A DNA stretch of 41,341 bases from Streptomyces yangpuensis (GTDB taxonomy: Bacteria > Actinomycetota > Actinomycetes > Streptomycetales > Streptomycetaceae). The notes below the pieces were generated by a model. It had not been told where the DNA came from, did no database searches, and saw nothing but the letters and a program-made list of their open reading frames with translations. This document shows, piece after piece, positions 1 through 6,942 of this stretch. The stretch covers positions 458,147-499,487 of the forward strand of contig NZ_LBMK01000005.1 of assembly GCF_001005295.1 (NCBI RefSeq), given 5' to 3'. A program made the position numbers and the translations under genes. How positions within the stretch are numbered: position 1 is the stretch's first letter; every line of letters begins with the position of its first letter.

Positions 1-479
1 CCGGCGGGAACGTCCATGACGGGGCCGCGGGCCGACGGGCGGCCGGCGCCCGGCACCCCCGCCCGCCGATCGACGAACCACCCGGTCGCGGCGGCCGCCA
101 CGACCGCGGCGCACACCGCCGCCGCGACCCACACATCCGGCAGGTCGGCCCGGCGCCAGTCCACCTGGTCCAGGTTGGCCCGTACGACCACCGCCTGCGC
201 ACCGGCCAGGGCCACACCGCCGGGCAGCAGCGCGGTCGCCGCCCAGGCCCGGGCGGCGGCGAACGCCGCGACCCCGAGGACCAGTACGGCCCACACCGCC
301 ACCGGGAAAACCACCGCGCCCGCGAACGACGAGGCTCCGTCGGGCGCGCCGGACGGGCCGCCCCAGTGCGTGGCCATCCGGTCGGGCAGCCGTCCGCGCG
401 CCGCCAGCGGCAGCGCGACCAGCACCACCGGTATCCCGGCCGCCCAGCCGGCTAATCCCCAACCCCTGCCACCGTTCAC
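1..479 (-). CDS. DUF1648-like integral membrane protein, partial (3' end outside window)
   Basis: The frame begins with GTG, overlaps the stop of the GntR gene by 4 bp (GTGA) and stays open to the window edge, so only about 159 codons are visible. After a hydrophobic helix (roughly residues 9-27) comes the motif LPDRMATHWG followed by G-x-PDG. This is the signature of DUF1648 proteins, a small domain between membrane helices. At least three further hydrophobic stretches follow. A YtrA-type repressor directly upstream with overlapping start and stop codons implies one operon and probably repressor control of this membrane protein. The family has no firmly established biochemical activity. The DUF1648 assignment rests on the motif only, and the C-terminal part cannot be seen. 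Confidence 0.75.
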   Translation of the reverse strand, partial: MNGGRGWGLAGWAAGIPVVLVALPLAARGRLPDRMATHWGGPSGAPDGASSFAGAVVFPVAVWAVLVLGVAAFAAARAWAATALLPGGVALAGAQAVVVRANLDQVDWRRADLPDVWVAAAVCAAVVAAAATGWFVDRRAGVPGAGRPSARGPVMDVPA

Positions 480-823
480 GGCAACTCCCTGATCATCTCG
501 ATGAGATCGGCCTTCCCGTAGCCCAGGCGGGCTCCGTCCGCCACCAGTTCGCGTACGCGCTCCAGCAGCTCGGAGCGGCGGTCCGCGCCACCGGCCACGG
601 TCACCCCGCGCCCGCGCCGGAACTCCAGCAACCCCTCGTCGCGCAGGGCCCGCAGGCCGCGCAGGACGGTGTTGGTGTTGACGCCCAGCGCCTGCGAGAG
701 GTCCCGCGCGGGCGGCAGCCGGTCCCCGGGCGCGCACTCGCCCTCGGCGATGGCCCGCCGCACGGCCGCGGCGACCTGTTCGTGCAGGGGGCGGTGATCC
801 GCGATGTTCAGCCTCAGCAGCAT
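476..823 (-). CDS. GntR-family (YtrA subfamily) transcriptional repressor
   Basis: This 115-aa protein has the short architecture of YtrA-type GntR regulators: an N-terminal winged helix (LHEQVAAAVRRAIAEGE, then PGDRLPPARDLSQALGVNTN) and only about 40 C-terminal residues for dimerisation, with no large effector domain. Such proteins usually repress the membrane-protein or transporter operon they sit in. Here the stop codon overlaps the GTG start of a DUF1648-like membrane protein. The ATG at 823 has no Shine-Dalgarno sequence. It lies about 10 nt after a possible -10 box and inside a perfect 7-bp inverted repeat, so the message is probably leaderless and autoregulated. The family assignment is firm; ligand and targets are unknown. 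Confidence 0.9.
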   Translation of the reverse strand: MLLRLNIADHRPLHEQVAAAVRRAIAEGECAPGDRLPPARDLSQALGVNTNTVLRGLRALRDEGLLEFRRGRGVTVAGGADRRSELLERVRELVADGARLGYGKADLIEMIRELP

Positions 824-863
824 GGTGCCATTGAAGCTAGCACCATCGCTCTCATCTGTTCAA
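822..863 (-). promoter_or_regulatory. Putative leaderless promoter with palindromic operator for the GntR gene
   Basis: A perfect inverted repeat ATGGTGC/GCACCAT lies at 822-846 and begins at the start codon of the GntR gene. On the minus strand a possible -35 (TTGAAC, 858-863) and -10 (TAGCTT, 834-839) are separated by 18 bp. The -10 falls inside the repeat and lies 10 nt before the ATG. A bound repressor would block this promoter. This arrangement is typical of self-repressing YtrA-like regulators, but the promoter boxes are read by eye. Confidence 0.55.
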
Positions 864-967
864 CGGTCTTCGCCTCGGGCCGGGTTGGGCGGGGGCGATA
901 TTGCGCCGCGAGCTGCGGCGATGCCGTGCGAAACTCCTGCGACCGATCACGGAGGAAGAGACACCGC

Positions 968-1615
968 ATGCGCACCACCATGACCAGACCGGGGCGGGCC
1001 GCCCGGGCCGCCCGGGCCGCGGCAGCCGTCGTCGGCGCGATACTCGTCGCCGGATGCGGTGGCGGCGACGCCGTACGGGCGGGCGCCGCGACACCCGCCG
1101 CCCCTGCCGCCCCCACCCCTGCCCCTGCCGCCGCCCCGACGGCCTTCGGCAAGGAAGCCGTACGGGCCGACCTGGCCGCGGCCACCGAGGCCGCCGGCCT
1201 CCCCGGGAAGACGACGCCCCTGACCCCTACACGCCCGGCCTCGCCCGACCCTGCCGACCTACCGACCACCGACAGGGAGCGGGCCCGGGACGAGGTGGTG
1301 GCGCGGATGGCGGAGTGCAGTGTCGGCTGGTCACTGTCGAACGGCCCGGACTCCGCGCAGGACCCCGCGGAGGCGCGCAAGCAGTTCTACGCCGCCCTCG
1401 CCGGTCTGGTGGAGCGGGGCTGGAAGGAGTTCCGCCCCGTCGAGGAGGTGCCGGTCGGCAAGAGCTCGATGGTCATGGCCCAGTACAAGAAGCAGGAATG
1501 GACCCTCCACGCCCGCCACGTCGCGGGAGTGCTGGACATGGCCACGATGATGGCCACCGAGGACGCGTGCGGCGCCCGCTTCACCGACGCCGAGCTGGAC
1601 CTCCTGGAGGACTGA
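968..1615 (+). CDS. Putative secreted lipoprotein of unknown function
   Basis: A 215-aa protein starts at the ATG at 968, behind a strong ribosome site (GGAGGAAGAG, 951-960). The N-terminus has basic residues, a hydrophobic helix and a lipobox ending in LVAGC, so it should be exported and lipid-anchored at the conserved Cys. An Ala/Pro-rich linker (about residues 40-65) precedes a predicted globular region with a conserved-looking MAECSVGW stretch and a second Cys near the C-terminus (DACGARF), which could form a disulfide outside the cell. The next gene begins 3 nt after its stop, so the two are probably co-transcribed. I recognise no functional family. Confidence 0.8.
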   Translation: MRTTMTRPGRAARAARAAAAVVGAILVAGCGGGDAVRAGAATPAAPAAPTPAPAAAPTAFGKEAVRADLAAATEAAGLPGKTTPLTPTRPASPDPADLPTTDRERARDEVVARMAECSVGWSLSNGPDSAQDPAEARKQFYAALAGLVERGWKEFRPVEEVPVGKSSMVMAQYKKQEWTLHARHVAGVLDMATMMATEDACGARFTDAELDLLED

Positions 1616-1618
1616 CCG

Positions 1619-2152
1619 GTGCCAGTGCGCGAATACGTGGCCGGAATGTCCGTACCGTGGCGGTCCAGCGCCGCAGTGTTCGAGCAGATCGCGACCCGGC
1701 ACGGCATCACGGCGGATGCCTGCACGATGGAGGCGGCCTGGGCCGCCTTCGCGGAATTCGTGCAGGTACCGGTCGAGGGGATCGCAGGACCCGAGGACGA
1801 CGGGGACGGGTTCATCGTCGAGTGGGGCGTCCGGGACTGGAACGGCAACCGGCTGGCGCTGTCCCTCGGGCGACTGCTGGCCGTCAGCGAGCACGGCGAC
1901 CGCAGCGATCCGTACTGGCAGCCCGAGTACTGGAAGGTGGAGCTCGAAGTGTTCTTCGCCGAGGACTCTCCCTGGGCGGGCCCACTGGCCGACGGGGGCG
2001 GCGACAGCGGCTTCGACTTCGCCGCCATCGGCACGCCCAGGGCGGATGCGCTCGCGGCCACACTCCGCTTCATCGACCAGGAACCCCTCCTCGGCGTGAT
2101 GTGGCGATCCGCTCCGACCGGCGCCGAGGTCACGCTGGACCGGGCGGGCTAA
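1619..2152 (+). CDS. Hypothetical cytoplasmic protein coupled to the preceding lipoprotein
   Basis: This 177-aa acidic protein starts with GTG at 1619. Its ribosome site (GGAGG, 1606-1610) lies within the end of the lipoprotein gene, which indicates translational coupling. No signal peptide, membrane helix or catalytic motif is evident. It is rich in Trp and acidic residues (for example WQPEYWKVELEVFF). Its stop overlaps the stop of the convergent methyltransferase gene by 4 bp. It looks like one of the lineage-specific proteins paired with small Streptomyces lipoproteins. I do not recognise a family, and any functional link to the lipoprotein rests only on the operon arrangement. Confidence 0.7.
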   Translation: MPVREYVAGMSVPWRSSAAVFEQIATRHGITADACTMEAAWAAFAEFVQVPVEGIAGPEDDGDGFIVEWGVRDWNGNRLALSLGRLLAVSEHGDRSDPYWQPEYWKVELEVFFAEDSPWAGPLADGGGDSGFDFAAIGTPRADALAATLRFIDQEPLLGVMWRSAPTGAEVTLDRAG

Positions 2153-2898
2153 GGGCCGGCGGACACCGACAGGGCCTCGACGACGAAGAACAGGAACGTC
2201 GGCTTGTGGGAGAGGTCCCGGAAGGCGTCGGGGAACAGGTCGCGGGCGGCCGGGTCCGGCTGGGGTTCGGCGATCGTGGAGAGGCGGAAGCCGGCGGTGG
2301 TGAAGGCCTCGGTCATCGCGTGCAGCGGCTTGCGCCAGAACCTCATCGGGGCGGAATGCCCGCCGATCACCCACTCGAAGGCGTAGTCGGTGGTCGCGAA
2401 GTAGTCGGGCCGGGGCTCCTGGAAGGTGTAGGCGACGAAGGGGTGGTCCACCGAGGCGAGCAGCCGCCCGCCGGGCCGCAGCACGCGCCGCAGCTCGGCC
2501 AGGGTCGACCCCCAGTCCTCCAGGTAGTGCAGGACGAGCGACGCGATCACGTCGTCGAACTCGCCATCGGTGAAAGGCAGTCGGTCCCGCAGGTCGACGC
2601 GGTGCAGCGGCACGCCCTCCCCGAGCCGCCGCCCGGCCAGGGCCAGCATGGCGGCGCTGACGTCCAAGCCGGTGACGACGGCACCGCGCTCGCGCAGTGC
2701 CGCGGCCAGGGGGCCCGAGCCGCAGCCGGCGTCCAGGATCCGGCGGCCGCGCACGTCCCCGGCGAGGGCCAGCATCGCGGGCCGCTCGTAGTGGGCGTTG
2801 ACGAGGCTGTGCTCGTTCTCCGCCGCGTACGCCTCGGCGAAGCCGTCGTAGTCGTTCGCAGTGTTCGCGGGCTCGGGCAGATCGGATAAGCGTTCCAT
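2149..2898 (-). CDS. Class I SAM-dependent methyltransferase
   Basis: This 249-aa protein carries the canonical Rossmann methyltransferase motifs. Motif I is ILDAGCGSGPLAAAL (about residues 54-68), an acidic residue follows at the end of strand 2 (VTGLDVS), and the post-motif regions include FDDVIASLVLHYLEDW and LRRVLRPGGRLLASV. This is the Methyltransf_11/UbiE-like fold that transfers a methyl group from S-adenosylmethionine. The C-terminal half (FWRKPLHAMTEAFTTAGF) is typical of small-molecule methyltransferases. The substrate cannot be inferred, because the neighbours (a lipoprotein pair and a winged-helix protein) give no pathway. It converges on the upstream hypothetical gene with a 4-bp overlap of the stop codons. 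Confidence 0.9.
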   Translation of the reverse strand: MERLSDLPEPANTANDYDGFAEAYAAENEHSLVNAHYERPAMLALAGDVRGRRILDAGCGSGPLAAALRERGAVVTGLDVSAAMLALAGRRLGEGVPLHRVDLRDRLPFTDGEFDDVIASLVLHYLEDWGSTLAELRRVLRPGGRLLASVDHPFVAYTFQEPRPDYFATTDYAFEWVIGGHSAPMRFWRKPLHAMTEAFTTAGFRLSTIAEPQPDPAARDLFPDAFRDLSHKPTFLFFVVEALSVSAGP

Positions 2899-2907
2899 CT
2901 CCGCACC

Positions 2908-3765
2908 CTACGCAGCCACGGCCGGCGGGCAGCCGCTGCACCGACCCGGGGTCGGGGCACGGAAGGCGCGGTCGCAGCCGTCGCAGTTCTGGAGCGGGTC
3001 CGGCCGTGCGGGTTTCGCAACGGCCGGGGCCGGCGGGGCGGGCGGCAGCTGCGGCGGGAGCAGGGCGGTCAGCCGGTACGCCAGGACGGACGCGGGGCGG
3101 CGCATTTCCTCGGGCAGGTCCGTCGTCAGGGCCCACCGGATGTCATCGGGGTGGATGCCGCGCTCCAGCCAGGTCGAGACCTGCGGCGAGAGGCGGTGCA
3201 CGTCGCGTTCGGCCAGCAGCAGCCGCGGGTCGAGCCGCCGCAGCCCGGCGAGCAGCTCGACGGCCCCGGGGTGCGGCGGCTGCGCTTCGGGGACCGCCGC
3301 AGCCTCCGGTTCCGGTGTCGGCTCGGGGTCCGGTGTCGGCTCCGGGTCCGGGTCGGGTTCCCGATCTGGCGGCTGAGGCGGGGGCGGGCCGTCCGGGGCG
3401 GGGCCCGGCTTGTTGTACGAGTACGTACGGGTCACCACCCGCCCGCCCTCCAGCCGCTCGCGCCGCCGCTCCAGGTAGCCGTGCCGCTCCAGCTCCCGCA
3501 GGGCGGAGGCGATCCGCACCTCGCCCTCCGGGAAGCGGCCGGCGAGGGCCTTGATGCCGACGGGGGCGCCGTCCGGCAGCGACTGGATGTAGGCCGCGAC
3601 GCCGATCGCCGTCGCGGACAGCTCGCGGTGCTGGAGGAGGTGGTTGCCGACCACGGTGTAGTGACTCGCGTGCCACGTGTTGACGTGGATGACACCGGAT
3701 CGGGCGGCGCCGGAGGGAACGAGGGACGTGGCGCGCGAGGGCGCGCTAGGGTGCTGTGGAGCCAT
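2908..3765 (-). CDS. Winged-helix DNA-binding protein with C-terminal Cys4 knuckle
   Basis: A 285-aa protein. Residues about 40-105 form a replication-initiator or MarR-like winged helix (LSATAIGVAAYIQSLP, then IASALRELERHGYLER). A Pro/Asp/Glu-rich linker of Asp-Pro and Glu-Pro repeats (about residues 125-160) follows, then a helical domain (WLERGIHPDDIRWALTTDLP). The C-terminus holds four cysteines in two CxxC pairs (CDGC, CSGC), which suggests a zinc knuckle. This layout is common in Streptomyces helix-turn-helix proteins of unknown target. The ATG at 3765 is the first start, but a GTG about 26 codons in (before IHVNTWHASHYTVV) is a credible alternative because the recognisable sequence begins there. 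Targets are unknown. Confidence 0.75.
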   Translation of the reverse strand: MAPQHPSAPSRATSLVPSGAARSGVIHVNTWHASHYTVVGNHLLQHRELSATAIGVAAYIQSLPDGAPVGIKALAGRFPEGEVRIASALRELERHGYLERRRERLEGGRVVTRTYSYNKPGPAPDGPPPPQPPDREPDPDPEPTPDPEPTPEPEAAAVPEAQPPHPGAVELLAGLRRLDPRLLLAERDVHRLSPQVSTWLERGIHPDDIRWALTTDLPEEMRRPASVLAYRLTALLPPQLPPAPPAPAVAKPARPDPLQNCDGCDRAFRAPTPGRCSGCPPAVAA

Positions 3766-3767
3766 TG

Positions 3768-3785
3768 GGAAGTGGTGCTACTTCC
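3768..3785. promoter_or_regulatory. Inverted repeat immediately upstream of the winged-helix gene
   Basis: GGAAGT-N6-ACTTCC is a perfect 6-bp inverted repeat starting 2 bp upstream of the minus-strand start codon at 3765. One arm contains the only Shine-Dalgarno-like sequence for that gene, so the element could be an operator or a hairpin that hides the ribosome site. No other gene lies between here and 3980. Confidence 0.4.
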
Positions 3786-3979
3786 TTGTTGGTCAGGCCC
3801 TCGGCCGGGATGCCAGTCCCACCGGGGGCCGTCTCATGTCTGGGGTTGTCGCGGCGAGCATATGCCCGCCAACCCACCCGAAATCCAGCTCAGTTGACAC
3901 CTTTCACCCGACCGAGCGACGGGGGCCGGGTTTGGTTGGTGGGTTGGTTCTTTCCCTCGGTTCTTTGGTCTTTATGCGT

Positions 3980-4387
3980 CTAAGCACGCCGGGTCGCGGA
4001 CCCCCGTGACCCGGCCGTGAGGGGTACCTCCGCCCACACCACCTTGCCCGGCAGCGGCCCTTCCCTGACGCCCCAACGGTTCGCCAGCGCTTCGACGATG
4101 ACCAGTCCGAGCCCCGCGTCGCGGATGCGCGGGATCCGGTCGCCGCGCGCGTCCGTCACCTCGATCAGCAGCGTCTCGGGGGTCGCCGTGAGGGCGAGCC
4201 GGAAGTCCCGGCCTGGCACGCGCCCATGGGTCACGGCATTGGCGGCGAGCTCCGCCACGACGTGCGCGGGTTCGATCAGGGGCAGTCCCCAGCCACGCAG
4301 TTGCTCGACGGTCAGGAGACGGGCGAGGCGTGCGGCGCGCGGGGTCGCGGACAGCTGGACCTGGAAGTCGACGAGTTGAGGAATCAC
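3980..4387 (-). CDS. ATP-binding protein, HATPase_c (anti-sigma/SpoIIAB-like) family
   Basis: Starting at the GTG at 4387 gives a 135-aa protein with the compact GHKL ATPase fold. FQVQLSATPRAARLARLL is the usual N-terminal motif of the Streptomyces family. AELAANAVTHGR is the N box, EVTDARGD the G1 region and DAGLGLVIVEALANRWGV the G2 region. Family members bind ATP and often act like anti-sigma serine kinases; many sit beside WhiJ-type regulators. An in-frame ATG at 4519 would add 44 residues of unrelated, low-complexity sequence, so I prefer the GTG. The gene is divergent from an XRE regulator and DUF397 gene, which is the classic three-gene arrangement. Partner and kinase activity are inferred only from the family. 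Confidence 0.85.
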   Translation of the reverse strand: MIPQLVDFQVQLSATPRAARLARLLTVEQLRGWGLPLIEPAHVVAELAANAVTHGRVPGRDFRLALTATPETLLIEVTDARGDRIPRIRDAGLGLVIVEALANRWGVREGPLPGKVVWAEVPLTAGSRGSATRRA

Positions 4388-4450
4388 ATCACTCAGCGTG
4401 TCCGTGCGTGCGTACCGTGAGAAGCGGCACCGCCCCTGCGTCCCGGGTTT

Positions 4451-4488
4451 GTCCGGGGCTTGTCCGGACCCGTCCCGACTGTCCGGAC
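4451..4488. promoter_or_regulatory. Repeated GTCCGGAC palindromes between divergent HATPase and XRE genes
   Basis: Two perfect 8-bp palindromes GTCCGGAC occur at 4462-4469 and 4481-4488, 19 bp apart start to start. A half-like copy (GTCCGG) lies at 4451-4456. They sit in the 155-bp divergent intergenic region, where an autoregulating HTH protein would bind. Spacing near two helical turns fits cooperative binding. The match to the XRE protein is inferred. Confidence 0.45.
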
Positions 4489-4542
4489 CGACCCGACGGG
4501 TACGAGGCGTTGCGTACATCGGCTCGTCGGAGGTGGGCGCGC

Positions 4543-5400
4543 ATGAGCGTGGACAGTGACGGTACGGAAGAGCCCGGCTGGGACGTCGATCCGGAGGATG
4601 AACAGGGCGCGGCGGTGGTGGCCGCGCTGGGCCGCCAGCTCAGGGCGTGGCGCGAGGCGGCCGGCCTGCGGCCCGCGGATTTCGGGGCGGCCATCCAGTA
4701 CGGGGAGGACCAGGTCCGCAAGGTCGAGTCGGGCAAACGGATCCCCCGCCCCGAGTACCTGGACAGGGCGGACGAGGTCCTGGACGCCGGGGGCCGGATC
4801 TCCGCGATGAAGGCCGACCTGGAGCAGGTGCGCTACCCGAAGAAGGTGCGGGACCTGGCGAAGCTGGAGGCGAGGGCCGTCGAGATCGGGGCGTACCGCA
4901 TCCACGGCATTCACGGAGTTCTCCAGACGGCGGAGTACGCCAGGGCACTCTTCGAGATGCGCCAGCCCGCCTACAGCCAGGACGAGGTGGAGCGGTACGT
5001 GGCCGCACGCATGGCTCGGCGTGCCCTCTTCAAGCGAAATCCGGCTCCGTCGCTCAGCATCGTCCAAGAAGAGGCGAGTCTGCGTCGGCGCATCGGAGGC
5101 ACAATGGTGTGGCGCCGACAGCTCGAACGCCTGTTGGAGGTGGGCCGGTTGCGGCACGTGGCCCTGCAGGTGATGCCGATCGACCGGGAGGTCCATGCCG
5201 GCATGGACGGTGGGATCGAGGTCCTGAAGTTCGAGGACGGTACTGCCGTGGGTCGCTCGGAAGGCGCTTTCGGCGGACGACCGGTCTCCGACCCGAGGCA
5301 GCTCCGGATCCTTGAGCTGCGCTATGGCATGATCCGGGCCCAAGCCCTCACCCCCCTGGAGTCGCGGGACTTCATCGAGGAACTGCTGGGAGAGACATGA
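4543..5400 (+). CDS. XRE-family transcriptional regulator, WhiJ-like (DUF5753 C-terminal domain)
   Basis: This 285-aa protein starts at ATG 4543, behind GGAGG at 4529-4533. Residues about 20-85 form the XRE helix-turn-helix (LGRQLRAWREAAGLRPADFG, then EDQVRKVESGKRIPRPEYLD). The remainder matches the DUF5753 region: IHGVLQTAEYARALFEMRQP, then ARRALFKRNPAPSLSIVQEE, LLEVGRLRHVALQVMP and SRDFIEELL. Such proteins resemble WhiJ, a developmental regulator in Streptomyces coelicolor, and are normally paired with a small DUF397 protein that modulates DNA binding. That partner follows here with a 4-bp ATGA overlap, and an HATPase gene lies upstream in divergent orientation. Which signal it senses is unknown. 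Confidence 0.93.
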   Translation: MSVDSDGTEEPGWDVDPEDEQGAAVVAALGRQLRAWREAAGLRPADFGAAIQYGEDQVRKVESGKRIPRPEYLDRADEVLDAGGRISAMKADLEQVRYPKKVRDLAKLEARAVEIGAYRIHGIHGVLQTAEYARALFEMRQPAYSQDEVERYVAARMARRALFKRNPAPSLSIVQEEASLRRRIGGTMVWRRQLERLLEVGRLRHVALQVMPIDREVHAGMDGGIEVLKFEDGTAVGRSEGAFGGRPVSDPRQLRILELRYGMIRAQALTPLESRDFIEELLGET

Positions 5401-5588
5401 CCGACAACCGCGAGCTCGACTGGTTCAAGAGCAGCTACAGCGACGGCAGCGAAGGCGACTCCTGCGTCGAGGTGGCCGCCACCCCCCACGCGGTCCTGGT
5501 CCGCGACTCCAAGGACACCGCACGCGCGCACCTGGCCTTCGGCCGCCCCGCCTGGGAAGGGTTCGTCGCCCAGGCGTCCGAAGTCTGA
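5397..5588 (+). CDS. DUF397 domain protein (small partner of the XRE regulator)
   Basis: This 63-aa protein fills the whole DUF397 domain: WFKSSYSDGSEGDSCVEVA, then VLVRDSKD and LAFGRPAWEGFVA. DUF397 proteins are almost always encoded next to WhiJ-like XRE regulators in actinomycetes and are thought to bind and modulate them in development or antibiotic control. The ATG overlaps the stop of the regulator gene by 4 bp, so production of the two is coupled. A small palindrome (GGAACC-N3-GGTTCC, 5590-5604) follows right after the stop and may mark the transcript end. Confidence 0.95.
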   Translation: MTDNRELDWFKSSYSDGSEGDSCVEVAATPHAVLVRDSKDTARAHLAFGRPAWEGFVAQASEV

Positions 5589-5650
5589 CGGAACCGAAGG
5601 TTCCCGCCCCGCGTCTCCCGATGAACGGTCGCCAACCATGCGGGGGATGA

Positions 5651-5977
5651 ATGTCGTTCGACGCGGAACGGGCGCAGCGCGAAGCCTCCGGGAGCCGTCG
5701 ACCGGTGCGCTGGGTGTTCGCGCTGCCCCTCGCCCTGGTGCACGCCCTGAACGCCGTCCTCGTCTACGCCGCCGTGTTCAACGGCCCGCAGGCCGCATGG
5801 GACCACCAGGGATACGAGGGCACGGCGGCAGCCGTCTTCCTCTCTCTGTGCCTGAGCCTGCTCGGGGTCGTGATCACGTTCCTCCCGCCCGTCCGCAGGG
5901 CGCTGGGCCCGTGGTGGTTCGCGCCGCCGCTCGTGCTGGGGGTGATCGCGTGGGTTCGTATCGAGACGCTCGGCTGA
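5651..5977 (+). CDS. Small integral membrane protein (tandem paralogue 1)
   Basis: This 108-aa protein has three clear hydrophobic segments (about residues 20-42, 60-80 and 87-104). It contains the segment SLLGVVITFLPPVRRALG followed by WWFAPP. The next gene encodes the same core (CLLGLLITVTPLYRRTMG then WWFAAP), so the two look like a tandem duplication. An ATG at 5651 follows a GGGGGA stretch, and another ATG lies 4 nt upstream in a different frame. No family is recognised. Function is unknown; a membrane location is the only firm prediction. Confidence 0.7.
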   Translation: MSFDAERAQREASGSRRPVRWVFALPLALVHALNAVLVYAAVFNGPQAAWDHQGYEGTAAAVFLSLCLSLLGVVITFLPPVRRALGPWWFAPPLVLGVIAWVRIETLG

Positions 5978-6288
5978 GGCTCCCCCGCGAGGACATCGAC
6001 CTCCCCGAGGACCGCGGCTGCCTGCGCCTGGTGCTCGCCGTCCCGCTCGTCGCGCTCTACGTCCCCGCGGCGTACACCTGCTGCCTCGCCCTGGCCATGC
6101 GCCCCGCCTCGCCCTACGACCAGATGCGCGAGGACGCCCGTTTCATGGGCGGCTTCTCGGTGTTCCTGTGCCTGCTGGGCCTGCTGATCACCGTCACCCC
6201 GCTCTACCGCCGCACGATGGGCCGCTGGTGGTTCGCGGCCCCGGTCCTGATAGCGGCGACCGCCTACGCCCGCGCCCGCACGGTCTGA
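5950..6288 (+). CDS. Small integral membrane protein (tandem paralogue 2)
   Basis: A GTG at 5950 inside the end of the previous gene gives a 112-aa protein that overlaps it by 28 bp in another frame. It shows three hydrophobic segments and the same C-terminal core as its neighbour (LLGLLITVTPLYRR, then WWFAAP). The first extracytoplasmic part holds a Cys pair (YTCCLAL). The overlap and the shared core suggest duplication followed by co-translation, perhaps forming a heteromeric membrane complex. The start codon is a judgement: upstream in-frame sequence runs through the first gene without a better ribosome site. Function is unknown. Confidence 0.65.
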   Translation: MGSYRDARLRLPREDIDLPEDRGCLRLVLAVPLVALYVPAAYTCCLALAMRPASPYDQMREDARFMGGFSVFLCLLGLLITVTPLYRRTMGRWWFAAPVLIAATAYARARTV

Positions 6289-6338
6289 CGCGCGTGGCGA
6301 CGCCCATGGCATCGATCCTGAAGGAGACTCGACGCCCG

Positions 6339-6869
6339 ATGAGCAGAGAGCGGCGCGGCAGGTGGCGTCCGGTGCTGGTCTGCGGGCTGGTGTTGGTCGG
6401 CGGACTCGTGAGCGGGTGCTCGGGGACCGTGCAGGGCGGTGCCCCGGCCGCGGAGCGCTCGTCGGGGCAGCTGACGCAGTGGGTGGACGGTGCCACCGTG
6501 GAGTCGGTCTCCAAGACGCTCGGGGTGCAGCTGCCGGAGGCGGCGACCGAGGCGAAGGCGGCGCACCTGCAGGGCTTGCAGGACGACGGCCTGATCCTGG
6601 CCTTCGTCCTTCCGACGGCCGAGGTCGACGCGTTCGTCGGCTTGCTGAAGCCGGAGCGGCCGCTCCGGCTGCGGGAGCAGCCGCTCGCCCTGAGCACGAA
6701 TCCGACGACGCCGTTCTCGCACCTCGGGCTGCCGGAGCCCGAACTGCTGGCCCAGGTCCGCGAGGGTCAGGTGTGTGCGCCGTGCGAGGAGGACCTCAAC
6801 TGGCTGAAGGTCGCGGTGGCGCGGGTCGACGACCGCACCAGCCGGGTCTACCTCAGAGGAGTCGACTGA
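6339..6869 (+). CDS. Putative lipoprotein
   Basis: This 176-aa protein has a classical lipoprotein signal: Arg-rich start (MSRERRGRWRP), hydrophobic helix and lipobox LVSGC at about residue 26. The mature part is a small soluble domain with no obvious family. It contains a CAPCEED stretch (two Cys separated by two residues) near the C-terminus that could form a disulfide or bind metal outside the membrane. The ATG at 6339 follows AAGGAG at 6321-6326; an in-frame ATG at 6306 upstream of that site is less likely. A very strong hairpin follows the stop. Function is unknown. Confidence 0.75.
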   Translation: MSRERRGRWRPVLVCGLVLVGGLVSGCSGTVQGGAPAAERSSGQLTQWVDGATVESVSKTLGVQLPEAATEAKAAHLQGLQDDGLILAFVLPTAEVDAFVGLLKPERPLRLREQPLALSTNPTTPFSHLGLPEPELLAQVREGQVCAPCEEDLNWLKVAVARVDDRTSRVYLRGVD

Positions 6870-6880
6870 GCGGTGGACAC

Positions 6881-6918
6881 GCCGCCGCTCCCGCCCAGAC
6901 GGGGGCGGGAGCGGCGGC
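6881..6918. terminator. Perfect 16-bp hairpin between convergent genes
   Basis: Arms 6881-6896 and 6903-6918 are exact reverse complements with a 6-nt loop. The hairpin lies between the stop of the lipoprotein gene (6869) and the stop of the symporter gene on the other strand (6943). With no T-tract it is probably a bidirectional terminator or mRNA-stabilising hairpin. Confidence 0.8.
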
Positions 6919-6942
6919 GAGTGCTGCGGGCGTGCGGCCGGG

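Noticed and set aside
901..2889. Open frame of 662 codons on the plus strand
   Set aside because: It runs through the lipoprotein, the hypothetical gene and the antisense of the methyltransferase; composition is Arg/Gly/Ala-rich shadow coding of high-GC DNA, with no domains.
3893..3920. TTGACA, a -35-like sequence on the plus strand
   Set aside because: No -10 box at suitable distance and no plus-strand gene before 4543, which has its own nearer promoter region.
3989..4014. GC hairpin at the end of the HATPase gene
   Set aside because: It is inside the coding sequence, with mismatches in the stem, and is not clearly separated from coding structure.
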